Positions 17,178-25,691 of a stretch of 38,697 bases of DNA are shown in pieces. Made by a program: the position numbers and the translations under genes. The DNA is taken from contig JAFPWV010000025.1 of NCBI GenBank assembly GCA_017412675.1, positions 1 through 38,697 of the forward strand, given 5' to 3'. This DNA is from Clostridia bacterium (GTDB lineage: Bacteria; Bacillota; Clostridia; Oscillospirales; CAG-272). The notes beneath the pieces are model-generated. The model was not told the origin of the DNA. It ran no database searches and saw only the letters and a program-made list of their open reading frames with translations. The first letter of the stretch is position 1; each line of letters starts with the position of its first letter.

Positions 17178-18716
17178 ATGAAACCAATCCTGACACGCGC
17201 ACTGGCGCTCCTCCTGTGCCTGTGCCTGACCATGCCCTTCGCGGGATGCTCGCAGGGAACCGAGAACGCGTCCGGGGAAGCCGAAACCACGGCAACGGCG
17301 GTCGCGGCCGGCGAGATTGAAGGAACTCCCGCCGCAGAAGAAGAGGAGGAATACGTCGACCACCGCTTCGACGACGTCGATTTCGAGGGCCGCGCCTTCC
17401 GCATCCAGTCCTCCGCGGACGCGACGGATGCCACCAACGCCAACGAATTCATCGAAGGCTCCGGCTCGCTCAACGGCGAGATCGTGAACGACGCCGTCTT
17501 CGACCGCAACGCGAAGGTGGAGGAGCTGCTCAACATCAAGCTCGAATTCACCGAATCCAACTACACCTACTCCAACGCCGAATCCTCCATCCGCACCTTT
17601 GTCATGGCGGGCGACGATCTGTACGACCTCATCATCAACGACGACCGCTCGCTCATCGCCCTGACCGACGAGAATATCTTCTACAACCTTGACAAGCACG
17701 CGGAGAATTTCGATTTCAACCAGCCGTACTGGTACACGGACACCATGGACGATCTGGTCCTCGTGCCGGGGCACTCCTATGTGATGGCGGGTGACTTCTT
17801 CCTCGACTGCCTGGCCTCCGCGCACTGCCTGTTCTATAACAAGCAGCTCTGCGACGACGCGTACGGCGATCCGGAATACCTCGACAACATCGTGCTCGAA
17901 GGGCAGTGGACCTACGAGAAGATGACCCAGACGCTCAACGAGAACTATGTGGACCTCAACGGCGACGGCGTGCGGCAGGAGGGCGACCAGTTCGGCATGT
18001 ACGCCCACGACTACTGGGGCTGCCTCATCGCGTTCGTCGGCTCCGCCGGCATCAACTTCATCGACCGCAGCGGCGACGAGCCCGTGATCTCCTTCAACAA
18101 CGACCGCTCCGTCGCGTATGCGGAAGCTCTCAACAAGCTCTACCGCTGCGACGGCAACTACATCGGCATCAAGGAGAGCTCCGACATGAACATGGGCCTG
18201 AGGAACCTGTTCCAGAACAAGCTCTCCCTCATCTGCCTGTATCAGCGTCTGAACGACCTCTCGAAGATGCGCGACTTCGAGTTCGACGTCGGCCCGATCC
18301 CCTATCCGAAGCTCTACGAGACGGACAAATACTTCACCTCGATCCACGACACCACCGAAATGGGCGCCATTCCGGTCACGTCCCCGGACATCGACTTCGA
18401 CACCGTGTGCATCGAAGTGCTGAACCGCGAAACGTCCAAGCTCGTCATCCCGGTCTATTACGACCAGGCGCTGAAGGTCAAGTATTCCGCGGACCTCAAG
18501 GTGGCGCAGATGATCGATCTGATCCACGACAACTTCGGTTCCTCCTTCGTGCTCTGCTACAACAACGCGATGGGCGACTCCATGATCCAGATGTTCACCG
18601 ACCTTGTCAATGCCAACTCCACCGACTTCGCGTCGGCGTACAAGAGAAAAGAGAAGGTCCTCAAGAAGATGTGCGACCGGATGGTCGAGAGCATCCTCTC
18701 GAACGACGAAGGGTGA
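17178..18716 (+). CDS. Extracellular solute-binding lipoprotein (SBP 3)
   Basis: A 512-aa relative of the two binding proteins at 2.6-5.6 kb. The signal peptide ends in lipobox FAGC (lipidated C24). An acidic Ala/Glu/Thr linker runs to about residue 55, and the fold begins VDFEGRAFRIQS. At residues 259-270 it has the same calcium-type loop position (DLNGDGVRQEGD) as SBP 1 and SBP 2. Other landmarks are NQPYWYTDTMDDL, LFYNKQL and the late PVYYDQALKVKYSADL. It has its own consensus promoter and no transporter genes beside it. A substrate-capture or substrate-sensing role for a glycan is inferred from the family. Confidence 0.88.
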   Translation: MKPILTRALALLLCLCLTMPFAGCSQGTENASGEAETTATAVAAGEIEGTPAAEEEEEYVDHRFDDVDFEGRAFRIQSSADATDATNANEFIEGSGSLNGEIVNDAVFDRNAKVEELLNIKLEFTESNYTYSNAESSIRTFVMAGDDLYDLIINDDRSLIALTDENIFYNLDKHAENFDFNQPYWYTDTMDDLVLVPGHSYVMAGDFFLDCLASAHCLFYNKQLCDDAYGDPEYLDNIVLEGQWTYEKMTQTLNENYVDLNGDGVRQEGDQFGMYAHDYWGCLIAFVGSAGINFIDRSGDEPVISFNNDRSVAYAEALNKLYRCDGNYIGIKESSDMNMGLRNLFQNKLSLICLYQRLNDLSKMRDFEFDVGPIPYPKLYETDKYFTSIHDTTEMGAIPVTSPDIDFDTVCIEVLNRETSKLVIPVYYDQALKVKYSADLKVAQMIDLIHDNFGSSFVLCYNNAMGDSMIQMFTDLVNANSTDFASAYKRKEKVLKKMCDRMVESILSNDEG

Positions 18717-18744
18717 GGCGGAGATCCTGCCAACTCCGGAAATG

Positions 18745-18787
18745 AAAAAAGACCGGGTGACTGCGTCATACAGCCGCCCGGTCTTGT
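18745..18787. terminator. Terminator, best read on the minus strand (serves both sides)
   Basis: GACCGGG (18751-18757) pairs with CCCGGTC (18777-18783). On the minus strand the stem is followed by TTTTTT (complement of 18745-18750). On the plus strand the tail is only TTGT. It is therefore a good terminator for the truncated minus-strand gene at 18802-18969 and a weaker one for SBP 3. Confidence 0.75.
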
Positions 18788-18801
18788 CGTATCCAAAGCG
18801 A

Positions 18802-18969
18802 TCAGCTTTTGCCCCGTACTCCCGCCTCGTAGGCCCGGATCCTGGCCGCGGTGTCCGGTTTCAGGATCAAGTGCTTGAAGAGCCAATTCCCCGGCAGGAT
18901 GTCATCGCCGTAAAAGCGGATCCGGCCGACCCGGCGTGGTTCTTGTGGTGAGAGAAGAATTCTCTTGAA
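18802..18969 (-). pseudogene. 3' remnant of an unknown gene (55 codons)
   Basis: An open frame with no start codon that ends in TGA (complement of 18802-18804), directly followed by an intrinsic terminator. The translation reads like the C-terminus of a real protein (for example RIRFYGDDILPGNWLFKHL, then an Arg/Ala-rich helix). It is cut off upstream by an in-frame stop at 18970-18972. There is no ATG, GTG or TTG in the frame. The parent family was not recognised. It suggests that a minus-strand gene once lay here and lost its 5' part, perhaps when the XRE gene region arrived. The rest of 18717-19056 holds only this remnant, the terminator and the XRE promoter. Confidence 0.55.
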
Positions 18970-18977
18970 TCACGAGG

Positions 18978-19006
18978 TAGACATAAGCTGAATCATCTGA
19001 TATGAT
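18978..19006 (+). promoter_or_regulatory. Probable promoter of the XRE regulator
   Basis: TAGACA (18978-18983), a 17-bp spacer and TATGAT (19001-19006), 51 nt before the XRE start codon. An autoregulatory operator is likely nearby by analogy with the family, but no clear inverted repeat was identified. Confidence 0.6.
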
Positions 19007-19056
19007 ATAAGCACAGGATGTGCAGCCTGATTTTTCAGAACAGGAGACTCAACATC

Positions 19057-20220
19057 ATGAAGCTATATCTCGGAGAAACGATCAAGCGTCTGAGACAGCA
19101 GAACGGTCTGACACAGGAGCAGCTTGCCGACAAGCTCGGCGTCTCTTTCCAGTCCATCAGCCGTTGGGAGGGAGGCGCAGGTTATCCGGACATCGAACTC
19201 ATCCCCGAAATCGCGGGATTCTTTCATGTGACGACCGATGAACTGATGGGGCTGGATAAATCACTGCGGGAAAAGAAATTGGAAGAAGCCTTGCTGCAGT
19301 TGGCTGGCAATGTTCCTCTCGAAGAACGCGTCAAAATCCAGCGTCAAATACACAGAGATTTTCCGCACGATTCCGGGGTTTTGTACGGGCTGATTCATAC
19401 GCTCGGCGAGCTGTGCGAGGAAGGGCAGGAACGCGAATACTACGAAGAACTGAAACAGTTTGCGGAAGAATACCTTACTCTGCCCGATGAGACGACTTAT
19501 CAGCGTGATTTTATCAAGACGGAACTGATCACCGCTGCGCCGGAGGAAGAAGTGGAGGAGATGATTGGCAAATATGCCAGTGTATTCGATATGAGACCCG
19601 GTGCCTTGTTGAAAAAACGGTATGAATACAGAGGAGATCGGGAACGATGTGAGGCGCAGATACAGGCGAACTTGATCGATACGGTCCATAGCATTCTTTT
19701 CGATGGGATTCCGGAAGGCACGACGCCGGAGGAAGCCGCCGGGATTCAGACAAAAGCGCTGCGCATTTTGAACATCCTCATCGGTCGGGAAGAGGATGTC
19801 CTGATCCCACCGACTCCCGACCTGTGGTGTCTCGAACGCATCTGGATCGGTGTTCGTCTTGCGATGGCTTTGTGCCGCATCCCGGGAAAAGAGGAAGTTT
19901 CTCTGGATGTTTTGGAATCGACGGTGACGCTGACGGAAAACGCATTCGCGCTGCCGGAGGGGACGATCCTCACAACACAAGGACTTCCGTTCATCTCAGC
20001 ACATGTTACCTTCAGCCCTCCCGTGAGACCCTTTCCCTTCCGTCATCCGCAGTTTGTTTATATGAGCAGGGAAAAAGAGTTCGGAATACGCCATGTGGCT
20101 TTTCGCTCTCAATGGCTGAACCGTCCGGGTTTTGATCCGATACGCGGGAATCCGCGCTTTCCTTCCTGTGCCGAACGTATCGAAAAGGTATCGTCGGTCG
20201 ATCGTCGGGAGCCTTACTGA
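19057..20220 (+). CDS. XRE-family HTH transcriptional regulator
   Basis: A 387-aa cytoplasmic DNA-binding protein. Residues 7-61 are a clear Cro/C1-type HTH (IKRLRQQNGLTQEQLADKLG, then VSFQSISRWEGG). The remaining 320 residues are mostly helical, rich in Glu/Leu, and resemble the TPR-like partner-sensing half of long XRE regulators in clostridia. The start at 19057 is chosen for the CAGGAG site upstream. An upstream ATG at 19018 lacks a good site. The gene is visibly less GC-rich than its neighbours and sits beside a truncated gene, suggesting acquisition by transfer. The last 80 residues are less regular but stay in frame and end in FDPIRGNPRF, which looks like a family-type C-terminus. Its target genes are unknown. 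Confidence 0.88.
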   Translation: MKLYLGETIKRLRQQNGLTQEQLADKLGVSFQSISRWEGGAGYPDIELIPEIAGFFHVTTDELMGLDKSLREKKLEEALLQLAGNVPLEERVKIQRQIHRDFPHDSGVLYGLIHTLGELCEEGQEREYYEELKQFAEEYLTLPDETTYQRDFIKTELITAAPEEEVEEMIGKYASVFDMRPGALLKKRYEYRGDRERCEAQIQANLIDTVHSILFDGIPEGTTPEEAAGIQTKALRILNILIGREEDVLIPPTPDLWCLERIWIGVRLAMALCRIPGKEEVSLDVLESTVTLTENAFALPEGTILTTQGLPFISAHVTFSPPVRPFPFRHPQFVYMSREKEFGIRHVAFRSQWLNRPGFDPIRGNPRFPSCAERIEKVSSVDRREPY

Positions 20221-20269
20221 GAAAACGTCGGCATGATGTCAGTTTCATTCAGTTTTCTTTGAAAACATA

Positions 20270-20298
20270 TAGACAAACCCGCCGCGCCGTGCTATACT
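20270..20298 (+). promoter_or_regulatory. Promoter of the glycyl radical enzyme operon
   Basis: TAGACA (20270-20275), a 17-bp spacer and TATACT (20293-20298), 47 nt before the start codon. No operator or riboswitch was recognised in the short leader. Confidence 0.7.
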
Positions 20299-20344
20299 GG
20301 AGCCGGAAGCAATCACTTTTCTCATGCAAGGGAGGCATACGGAG

Positions 20345-22489
20345 ATGAAGCATCTGCCCCTTTTGAAAGAAGCGCAGAAGTCATGCCCCGCGGGGGAATC
20401 CTGCCATACCGAGCTGATCCGCTACCGCGCGTACCGGGAGAACTACGGCAAGTCCTCCCTGACGGCGGGAGCGGCGGCGCAGCGGGCATGGTTCGAGACG
20501 TTTCCCGTTTACGTCTATGACTGCGACCGGATCGCCGGATCCCGCCGGGGGAACTGGGTCGAGAGTGTCGATCCGCTGGAGCTGAAACGAGCCCGCGCGA
20601 TCGGCGCCTCCTTTGGACAGCTCGGCTTCTGGACCAATTCCGACCACTTCGCGCCGGGCTATGACCGCTTCCTCCGGGAAGGCATCTGCGGCACGATGGC
20701 CCGGATCGACGAATCGCTCCTCGTTCACCGGATGGAAGCGGACAAGGTCGAGTTCCTCCGGGCGCAGAAGGAAGTGCTCGCCGGATTTTCGACCTTCGTC
20801 CGCCGCCACGGGGAAGCCGCGCGTGAGACCGCCGCCCGGTGTGACGATCCCGCCCTGAGGGAGGAGCTGACCGCCCTCGCCGCTGACCTGGACTATGCCG
20901 CGTGGGAAGCCCCGGTCACGTTCCGGCAGGCTTTGAACCTCGTGTGGCTCGTCCACCTCTCCTTCCTGTTCCAGAACAAGTACGCCATGGCGCTCGGCCG
21001 GATGGACCAGTATCTGTACCCGTATTACCGGCACGACATCGACGCCGGGATCCTGACGCCCGAGGACGCGGAGGATCTCGTCGCCTGCTGCCTCATCAAG
21101 ATCGTGGAGTGCGGCTTCGGCGACATCGTGAATATCTGCATCGGCGGCATCACGCCGGAGGGGGAAGAGGGGATCAACGAGCTCTCCTACGGCATCCTCC
21201 ACGCCGTCCGCGACTGCAATGTCCCCGGGCCGAACCTCTCCGCCCGTCTGCATGAGGGGATGCCCGAGCACTTCCTCGACGAGTGCCTGCAGGTCATCGG
21301 CACGGGCCTCGGCTATCCCGCCCTGATGAACGACCGGGTCAACATCCCCGCGCTGAAGCGCCACGGCTATTCCCTCGAGGACGCGAACAACTACTGCTTC
21401 GTGGGGTGCATCGAGAATTTCATCCCCGGGAAGCAGCCCGCGTGGTCCGACGGACGCTTCAACGTCCCCGCCTTCCTCGAAGCCGTCTTTTACCGGGGGA
21501 CCGCCGCGCTCGATCCGGACGTTCTCGGGCTCGACACCGGCCCGCTCGAGGATCTCGTCACCATGGAGGACTTCCTCGGCGCCTTCGAGCGTCAGATCGC
21601 GTTCGCGGCCGCCGAATACGTGACCGTCTTCAACAACGAGAACGGGCGGTACAACTACCGGCACTACGCCCAGCCGTTCATGTCCCTCTTCTGCGACGAC
21701 TGCATCGCGCGCGGGGAGGACATCAACTGCGGCGGGGCGCGCTATCCCTCGGTCCACGGCGCGTGCGGCATGGGGATCGCGACGGTGGCGGACTCCCTCG
21801 CGGCTGTGGAAAAGGTCGTGTATCTGGATCATGCCTGTACCCTGACGGAGCTGCGCGACGCGATGAAGGCCGATTTCCGGGGGTACGAGACCCTCCGCGC
21901 ACGGCTGCAGAACGCGCCGAAGTACGGCAACAACGACGATTTCGTCGACAAATACGCCGTGTGGTACGTGGAGTTCCTCGACCGGGTGTTCGGTCAGTAC
22001 CGCACCCGGGACGGCGGCGTCTTCTATACGGCAATGGCCAGCAACACGCAGAGCGTTTCCGCGGGGCACGTCACCGGCGCGACTCCGGACGGGCGGCACG
22101 CGGGCGTTCCCCTCTCCGACGCGGCCTCCCCGACCTACGGTATGGACAAGAACGGCCCCACCTCCGCCTTCCTCTCCCTCTGCAAGCCGGACTACCGCCG
22201 GGTCTCCTGCGGCACGGTCGTGAACCAGAAATACACGCCGGATATGCTCACCGATCCGGTGAAGCGCGCGGCGCTGACGGCGGCCATTCAGGTGTATTTC
22301 AGTCAGGGCGGGCAGGAGGTGCAGATCAACTGCGTCTCCCGCGAAACGCTGAAGGACGCGATGGAGCACCCGGAGAACTACGCCGATCTCGTCGTGCGGG
22401 TCTCGGGATTCTCCGCCTATTTCACCGGCCTCTCGCGGGACGTGCAGGAGGATATCCTCCACCGCACCGAACACGCCGAGATCCGGTGA
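20345..22489 (+). CDS. Glycyl radical enzyme (PFL/dehydratase superfamily), substrate unknown
   Basis: A 714-aa oxygen-sensitive enzyme that uses a backbone glycyl radical. The C-terminal glycyl loop is intact (RVSGFSAYF, radical at G688). The thiyl-radical cysteine is C355 in VGCIE, with E357 in the position of the general base in dehydratases. A further cysteine, C351, lies four residues before it. True pyruvate formate-lyases have two adjacent cysteines, which this lacks, so it is more likely a dehydratase or C-C/C-O lyase. The start at 20345 follows AGGGAGG; an in-frame ATG at 20324 lies ahead of that site. The next gene, 65 nt downstream, is a glycosidase-like protein, hinting at a sugar-derived substrate. 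No activating radical SAM enzyme is adjacent. Confidence 0.93.
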   Translation: MKHLPLLKEAQKSCPAGESCHTELIRYRAYRENYGKSSLTAGAAAQRAWFETFPVYVYDCDRIAGSRRGNWVESVDPLELKRARAIGASFGQLGFWTNSDHFAPGYDRFLREGICGTMARIDESLLVHRMEADKVEFLRAQKEVLAGFSTFVRRHGEAARETAARCDDPALREELTALAADLDYAAWEAPVTFRQALNLVWLVHLSFLFQNKYAMALGRMDQYLYPYYRHDIDAGILTPEDAEDLVACCLIKIVECGFGDIVNICIGGITPEGEEGINELSYGILHAVRDCNVPGPNLSARLHEGMPEHFLDECLQVIGTGLGYPALMNDRVNIPALKRHGYSLEDANNYCFVGCIENFIPGKQPAWSDGRFNVPAFLEAVFYRGTAALDPDVLGLDTGPLEDLVTMEDFLGAFERQIAFAAAEYVTVFNNENGRYNYRHYAQPFMSLFCDDCIARGEDINCGGARYPSVHGACGMGIATVADSLAAVEKVVYLDHACTLTELRDAMKADFRGYETLRARLQNAPKYGNNDDFVDKYAVWYVEFLDRVFGQYRTRDGGVFYTAMASNTQSVSAGHVTGATPDGRHAGVPLSDAASPTYGMDKNGPTSAFLSLCKPDYRRVSCGTVVNQKYTPDMLTDPVKRAALTAAIQVYFSQGGQEVQINCVSRETLKDAMEHPENYADLVVRVSGFSAYFTGLSRDVQEDILHRTEHAEIR

Positions 22490-22554
22490 ACGCCGAATGC
22501 ACCGCGCACCTGCGGCGGCACCGACGATTTGCCTGAAAGGCGAAGGAGAAGATC

Positions 22555-25104
22555 ATGAAAACACAGTTCAACATCGACGACGCCCGCTGGGATCTCTCCG
22601 CGTCGAAACGGGTCCCGCGGCACGATCTCTGTTTCGGGACGCCGATCAATGCGCCGACGGCCGGGCTGCCGATCGGGGACGGCGACACCGGGACGCTTCT
22701 CTGGCTCGAAAAGGACGGTCTGCATCTGTGCGTGAACAAATGCGATCTCTGGCAGGACGCGCCGCCCGGGGTCACCTGGGACGACGAGTGCTACTGCTCG
22801 GGACACGAAGAGGAGCTGACCTCTGTGAAGCACGCCGGGGAGATCACCGTCCGCTTTGACGCGCCCGTCTTTGAATATCTCTATCAGAAGCGCTTCACCG
22901 CGCGCCTGTCCCTTGCGTATGCGACGGCGGCGGTGGACGCGGAAACGCCCTTCGGCGGCGTGAAGGTCCGGGCGTTCGCGGAGCATGAGAGCGGCGTGAC
23001 GGTCCTCGAGATCTGCGCCTCCTCCGAAGACCTGTCCGCGCCCGCGGTCACGCTCTCACGGTGGGGCAGCCGCACGCTCTGGCGGTGGTATTCCCAGCAG
23101 AAATCCGCGCCGGAGACGGGCCTCGACGGGACGGACGCGCGTCTCGAGAACGGGCGGCTCACGATCACGCAGGAACTGAACGCGACGACGTTCTGCATCG
23201 GACTCTCCCTCGTCGGCGAGGTGCCGGAGCCCGCCGTGGTGAACCGGCATACGGCTTCGTACCGGCTTCCCGCGGAGAGGTCGCACGCGTTCACGCTGTA
23301 TGTCACCGTGAAGACGGGCCATGACGCCGAGGACGCGCGGGAGAAGTGCGCCGCCGCCCTCCGTGACGCGGAGAAAACCGGCGCCGAAGCCCTTCACGAG
23401 CGGCACGCGGCGGCATGGCAGGCGTTCTGGGACAGATCCTTCGCCGCAATCTCCGACGACTACCTCGAGAACATCTGCGCGCTCTATTTCTATATCATGA
23501 ACAGCGAGAGCAGAGGCGCGTACCCGCCGCACTTCACGAGCGGGCTCTGGGGGTTCTATCACGACTACATCCCGTGGGTGTACTACTTCCACTACAACAT
23601 TCAGCACATGTATGCGCCGCTCGACGCCGCCGGACACGGGGAGCTCGCAGAGAATTACTACGCGCTGCGCAAAAACGGGATGCCCGCCTTCCGCAGATAC
23701 GCCGAGCGGGTCAAGAAGATGCCGGGGCTTTTCGTCCACGACGTCACCGACCGGTACGGACGCGGCGCGGATTACGATTCGCTCAACTGCACCCCCGCCG
23801 CGCAGATCGCGATGGAGATGCTCCGGCATGTCCGCTATACCGGAGACCGGGCATTCCTCGAGGAAACGGCTCTTCCGATGATGCGGGGGGCGGCGGACTT
23901 CTATCTCGGGATGCTCCGGGAAGGGGACGACGGCCTTTATCACATCCACGGCACGACCGCTTACGAGGGGAACGCGCCGACGGACGACACGCTGACCGAC
24001 TACGTCATGATCCGCGCGCTGTTCCCGGCGCTGGCCGAATTTTCTGAGGGGGAGGAGCGGGACCGGCTTCTCGACGTCGTCTCCCGGCTTCCCGCGCCGA
24101 TGCTGTTGCCCCTCGAGGAGGTGGACTGGGACGGCGAGGTCTTCACCTTCGGCCTCGGAAAAGGAAAAAAGCCCGTCGGAGACGGACGGGTCTTCGGGAT
24201 CGGGACGCGGGACGGGGAGCCCGTGCGGAAATCCTATGGCGATCCGGCGTGTCCGAAACGCGGGTACGGCTTCCCGGACATCGAGCTCTCCCCCCTCTAT
24301 CCCGCCGGGATCTTCGGGCTCAAGGACCGGGGCAGTCCGCTGTTTCAGAATATGACGGACCAGCTGATGCTGCACCAGTGCGGGGCGGATTCGGGGCATT
24401 GGAACATGCTGCCGGTCTATCTCGCGCGGATGGGACGGGGCGGCGAATTCCTCGAGAACTGCCGCGGGATGATCGAAGCCAATCAGGGCTTTCTGAACGG
24501 CTTCAACGCGGAATCCGGCGAGGGAGGCTCTCCCGGCGGCTGGCCGATGTGGTACGAATTCACCGACGTCGGGACGCACGAGCGGCGCATGGTGAAGACC
24601 GACGATTTCACGCATTTCGACTTCGAGACCGGGCCGATCCTCACGATGGGGGTGCTCGAATCGCTCCTGCAGAGCCACGAGGGCGTGATCCGCGTCTTCC
24701 CGGCGGTGAAGGACGGCGACTGCGCGGCGTTTGTGCTGTACGCGCAGGGCGGATTCCGGGTCGGCGGCGAGATCTCCCCGGAGGGCTGCGTCGTCACGGT
24801 GACGGCGTGCCGGGCGGGGGACTGTTTCGTCTGCCTGCCGACCTTCCCCGGGTGGAGAGCATACCGCAGGACGGACGGCCGCTTCCGCGAGATGCCGATC
24901 ACATACGCCGACACGGGATATGAGACGGCGATCGCGCTGAACGGCCTCGACGAGGGGGACACGGTCCTCTTCACGACCGTGCCGCTCGAGGCGCTGGAAT
25001 TCGAACCGCAGACGGTTTCCGCGCCAAACGGGGACTGGAAGCGGTGCGGCAGGGTCGCGCTCGGATCGCCGCGGCTGATGTCCCCGCCGGAAGAGGCGAA
25101 GTAA
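22555..25104 (+). CDS. GH95-like / DUF5703 six-hairpin glycoside hydrolase
   Basis: An 849-aa protein with no signal peptide, hence cytoplasmic. The N-terminal beta-sandwich (about 1-290) has the DUF5703/GH95-type opening PIGDGDTGTLLWLEKDG, then KCDLWQD. The central (alpha/alpha)6-type region (about 300-720) carries TSGLWGFYHDYIPWVYYFHY, HGTTAYEGNAPTDDTLTDY and QLMLHQCGADSGHWNMLPVY. A C-terminal beta domain follows. GH95 enzymes cleave alpha-L-fucosides or alpha-L-galactosides, but this protein diverges enough that the substrate is uncertain. AAGGAGAAG precedes the start, and the gene lies 65 nt after the glycyl radical enzyme in the same unit. A joint pathway (sugar release, then radical dehydration of a product) is an inference. 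Confidence 0.8.
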   Translation: MKTQFNIDDARWDLSASKRVPRHDLCFGTPINAPTAGLPIGDGDTGTLLWLEKDGLHLCVNKCDLWQDAPPGVTWDDECYCSGHEEELTSVKHAGEITVRFDAPVFEYLYQKRFTARLSLAYATAAVDAETPFGGVKVRAFAEHESGVTVLEICASSEDLSAPAVTLSRWGSRTLWRWYSQQKSAPETGLDGTDARLENGRLTITQELNATTFCIGLSLVGEVPEPAVVNRHTASYRLPAERSHAFTLYVTVKTGHDAEDAREKCAAALRDAEKTGAEALHERHAAAWQAFWDRSFAAISDDYLENICALYFYIMNSESRGAYPPHFTSGLWGFYHDYIPWVYYFHYNIQHMYAPLDAAGHGELAENYYALRKNGMPAFRRYAERVKKMPGLFVHDVTDRYGRGADYDSLNCTPAAQIAMEMLRHVRYTGDRAFLEETALPMMRGAADFYLGMLREGDDGLYHIHGTTAYEGNAPTDDTLTDYVMIRALFPALAEFSEGEERDRLLDVVSRLPAPMLLPLEEVDWDGEVFTFGLGKGKKPVGDGRVFGIGTRDGEPVRKSYGDPACPKRGYGFPDIELSPLYPAGIFGLKDRGSPLFQNMTDQLMLHQCGADSGHWNMLPVYLARMGRGGEFLENCRGMIEANQGFLNGFNAESGEGGSPGGWPMWYEFTDVGTHERRMVKTDDFTHFDFETGPILTMGVLESLLQSHEGVIRVFPAVKDGDCAAFVLYAQGGFRVGGEISPEGCVVTVTACRAGDCFVCLPTFPGWRAYRRTDGRFREMPITYADTGYETAIALNGLDEGDTVLFTTVPLEALEFEPQTVSAPNGDWKRCGRVALGSPRLMSPPEEAK

Positions 25105-25123
25105 ACGGATACAGCCCAAACAA

Positions 25124-25182
25124 TACCCGCCGGAACGTCAGGACGGATCGCTTCCGTTCGATGTCCGGCGGGTGTTTTGTTG
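25124..25182. terminator. Terminator between convergent genes
   Basis: ACCCGCCGGA (25125-25134) pairs perfectly with TCCGGCGGGT (25164-25173), followed on the plus strand by GTTTTGTTGTTTTG. It ends the glycyl radical enzyme/glycosidase unit. On the minus strand the tail is T-poor, so it is less certain for the converging zinc-ribbon operon 2. Confidence 0.82.
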
Positions 25183-25236
25183 TTTTGTCCGTGCGGCGCA
25201 CATCGGCGCTCTCCCGTGCGTTTTCGGGAGCGACAC

Positions 25237-25647
25237 TTATCTCGAACCGAGAGCTCCCTGCAGGCTCCCCAACAGGTTTCCTCCGAGGATCGACACGAGG
25301 ACGCCGAGGATCACGCTGATGAGCACCCAGATCAGGACGGAGCGGGCGTAGTGCTTGCGGTTGACGTTGGTGTTTTTCGAGAAGGCCCATACGAGGAGCA
25401 CGATCAGGCCAACGATCGGGATGGCGACGATGACGGGCATCCAGAAAAAGCTGGCGGTGGACAGCGGTGCGGTCAGGGGATCATAAGCGGACGGCACCGG
25501 TGCGGAGGCGCGTGTCGGCGGAACCGTCGGCGGCTGCCGGAGAGGGGCGTTTTGTCCCAGCGGCTGTTCCGACGTCAGCTTCTGTCCGCATTCAGGGCAG
25601 AAAACGCTGCCGTCCGGGATTCTCGAGGCGCATTTGTTGCAGAACAT
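25237..25647 (-). CDS. Small zinc-ribbon membrane protein
   Basis: A 136-aa protein. One zinc ribbon opens it (CNKCASRIPDGSVFCPECG). A Pro/Ala/Thr-rich linker follows to about residue 65. Then come two transmembrane helices at about 69-88 (WMPVIVAIPIVGLIVLLVWAF) and 102-125 (SVLIWVLISVILGVLVSILG), ending in a short Gly-rich tail. The start at 25647 has GGAGGAT upstream. The longer open frame upstream lacks family character. It is the last gene of the minus-strand unit headed by giant protein B, 44 nt after the Lgt-like gene. Such ribbon-plus-TM proteins are common in clostridia, but their function is unknown. It parallels the small zinc-ribbon gene that ends operon 1. Confidence 0.82.
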   Translation of the reverse strand: MFCNKCASRIPDGSVFCPECGQKLTSEQPLGQNAPLRQPPTVPPTRASAPVPSAYDPLTAPLSTASFFWMPVIVAIPIVGLIVLLVWAFSKNTNVNRKHYARSVLIWVLISVILGVLVSILGGNLLGSLQGALGSR

Positions 25648-25691
25648 GACAGATCCTCCATGATATGATTTGCGAAAATGACGGTATCCGT

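Noticed and set aside
20345-22489. Naming the glycyl radical enzyme pyruvate formate-lyase (pflB)
   Set aside because: PFL needs two adjacent active-site cysteines. Here the cysteines are four residues apart and a dehydratase-type GCIE motif is present.
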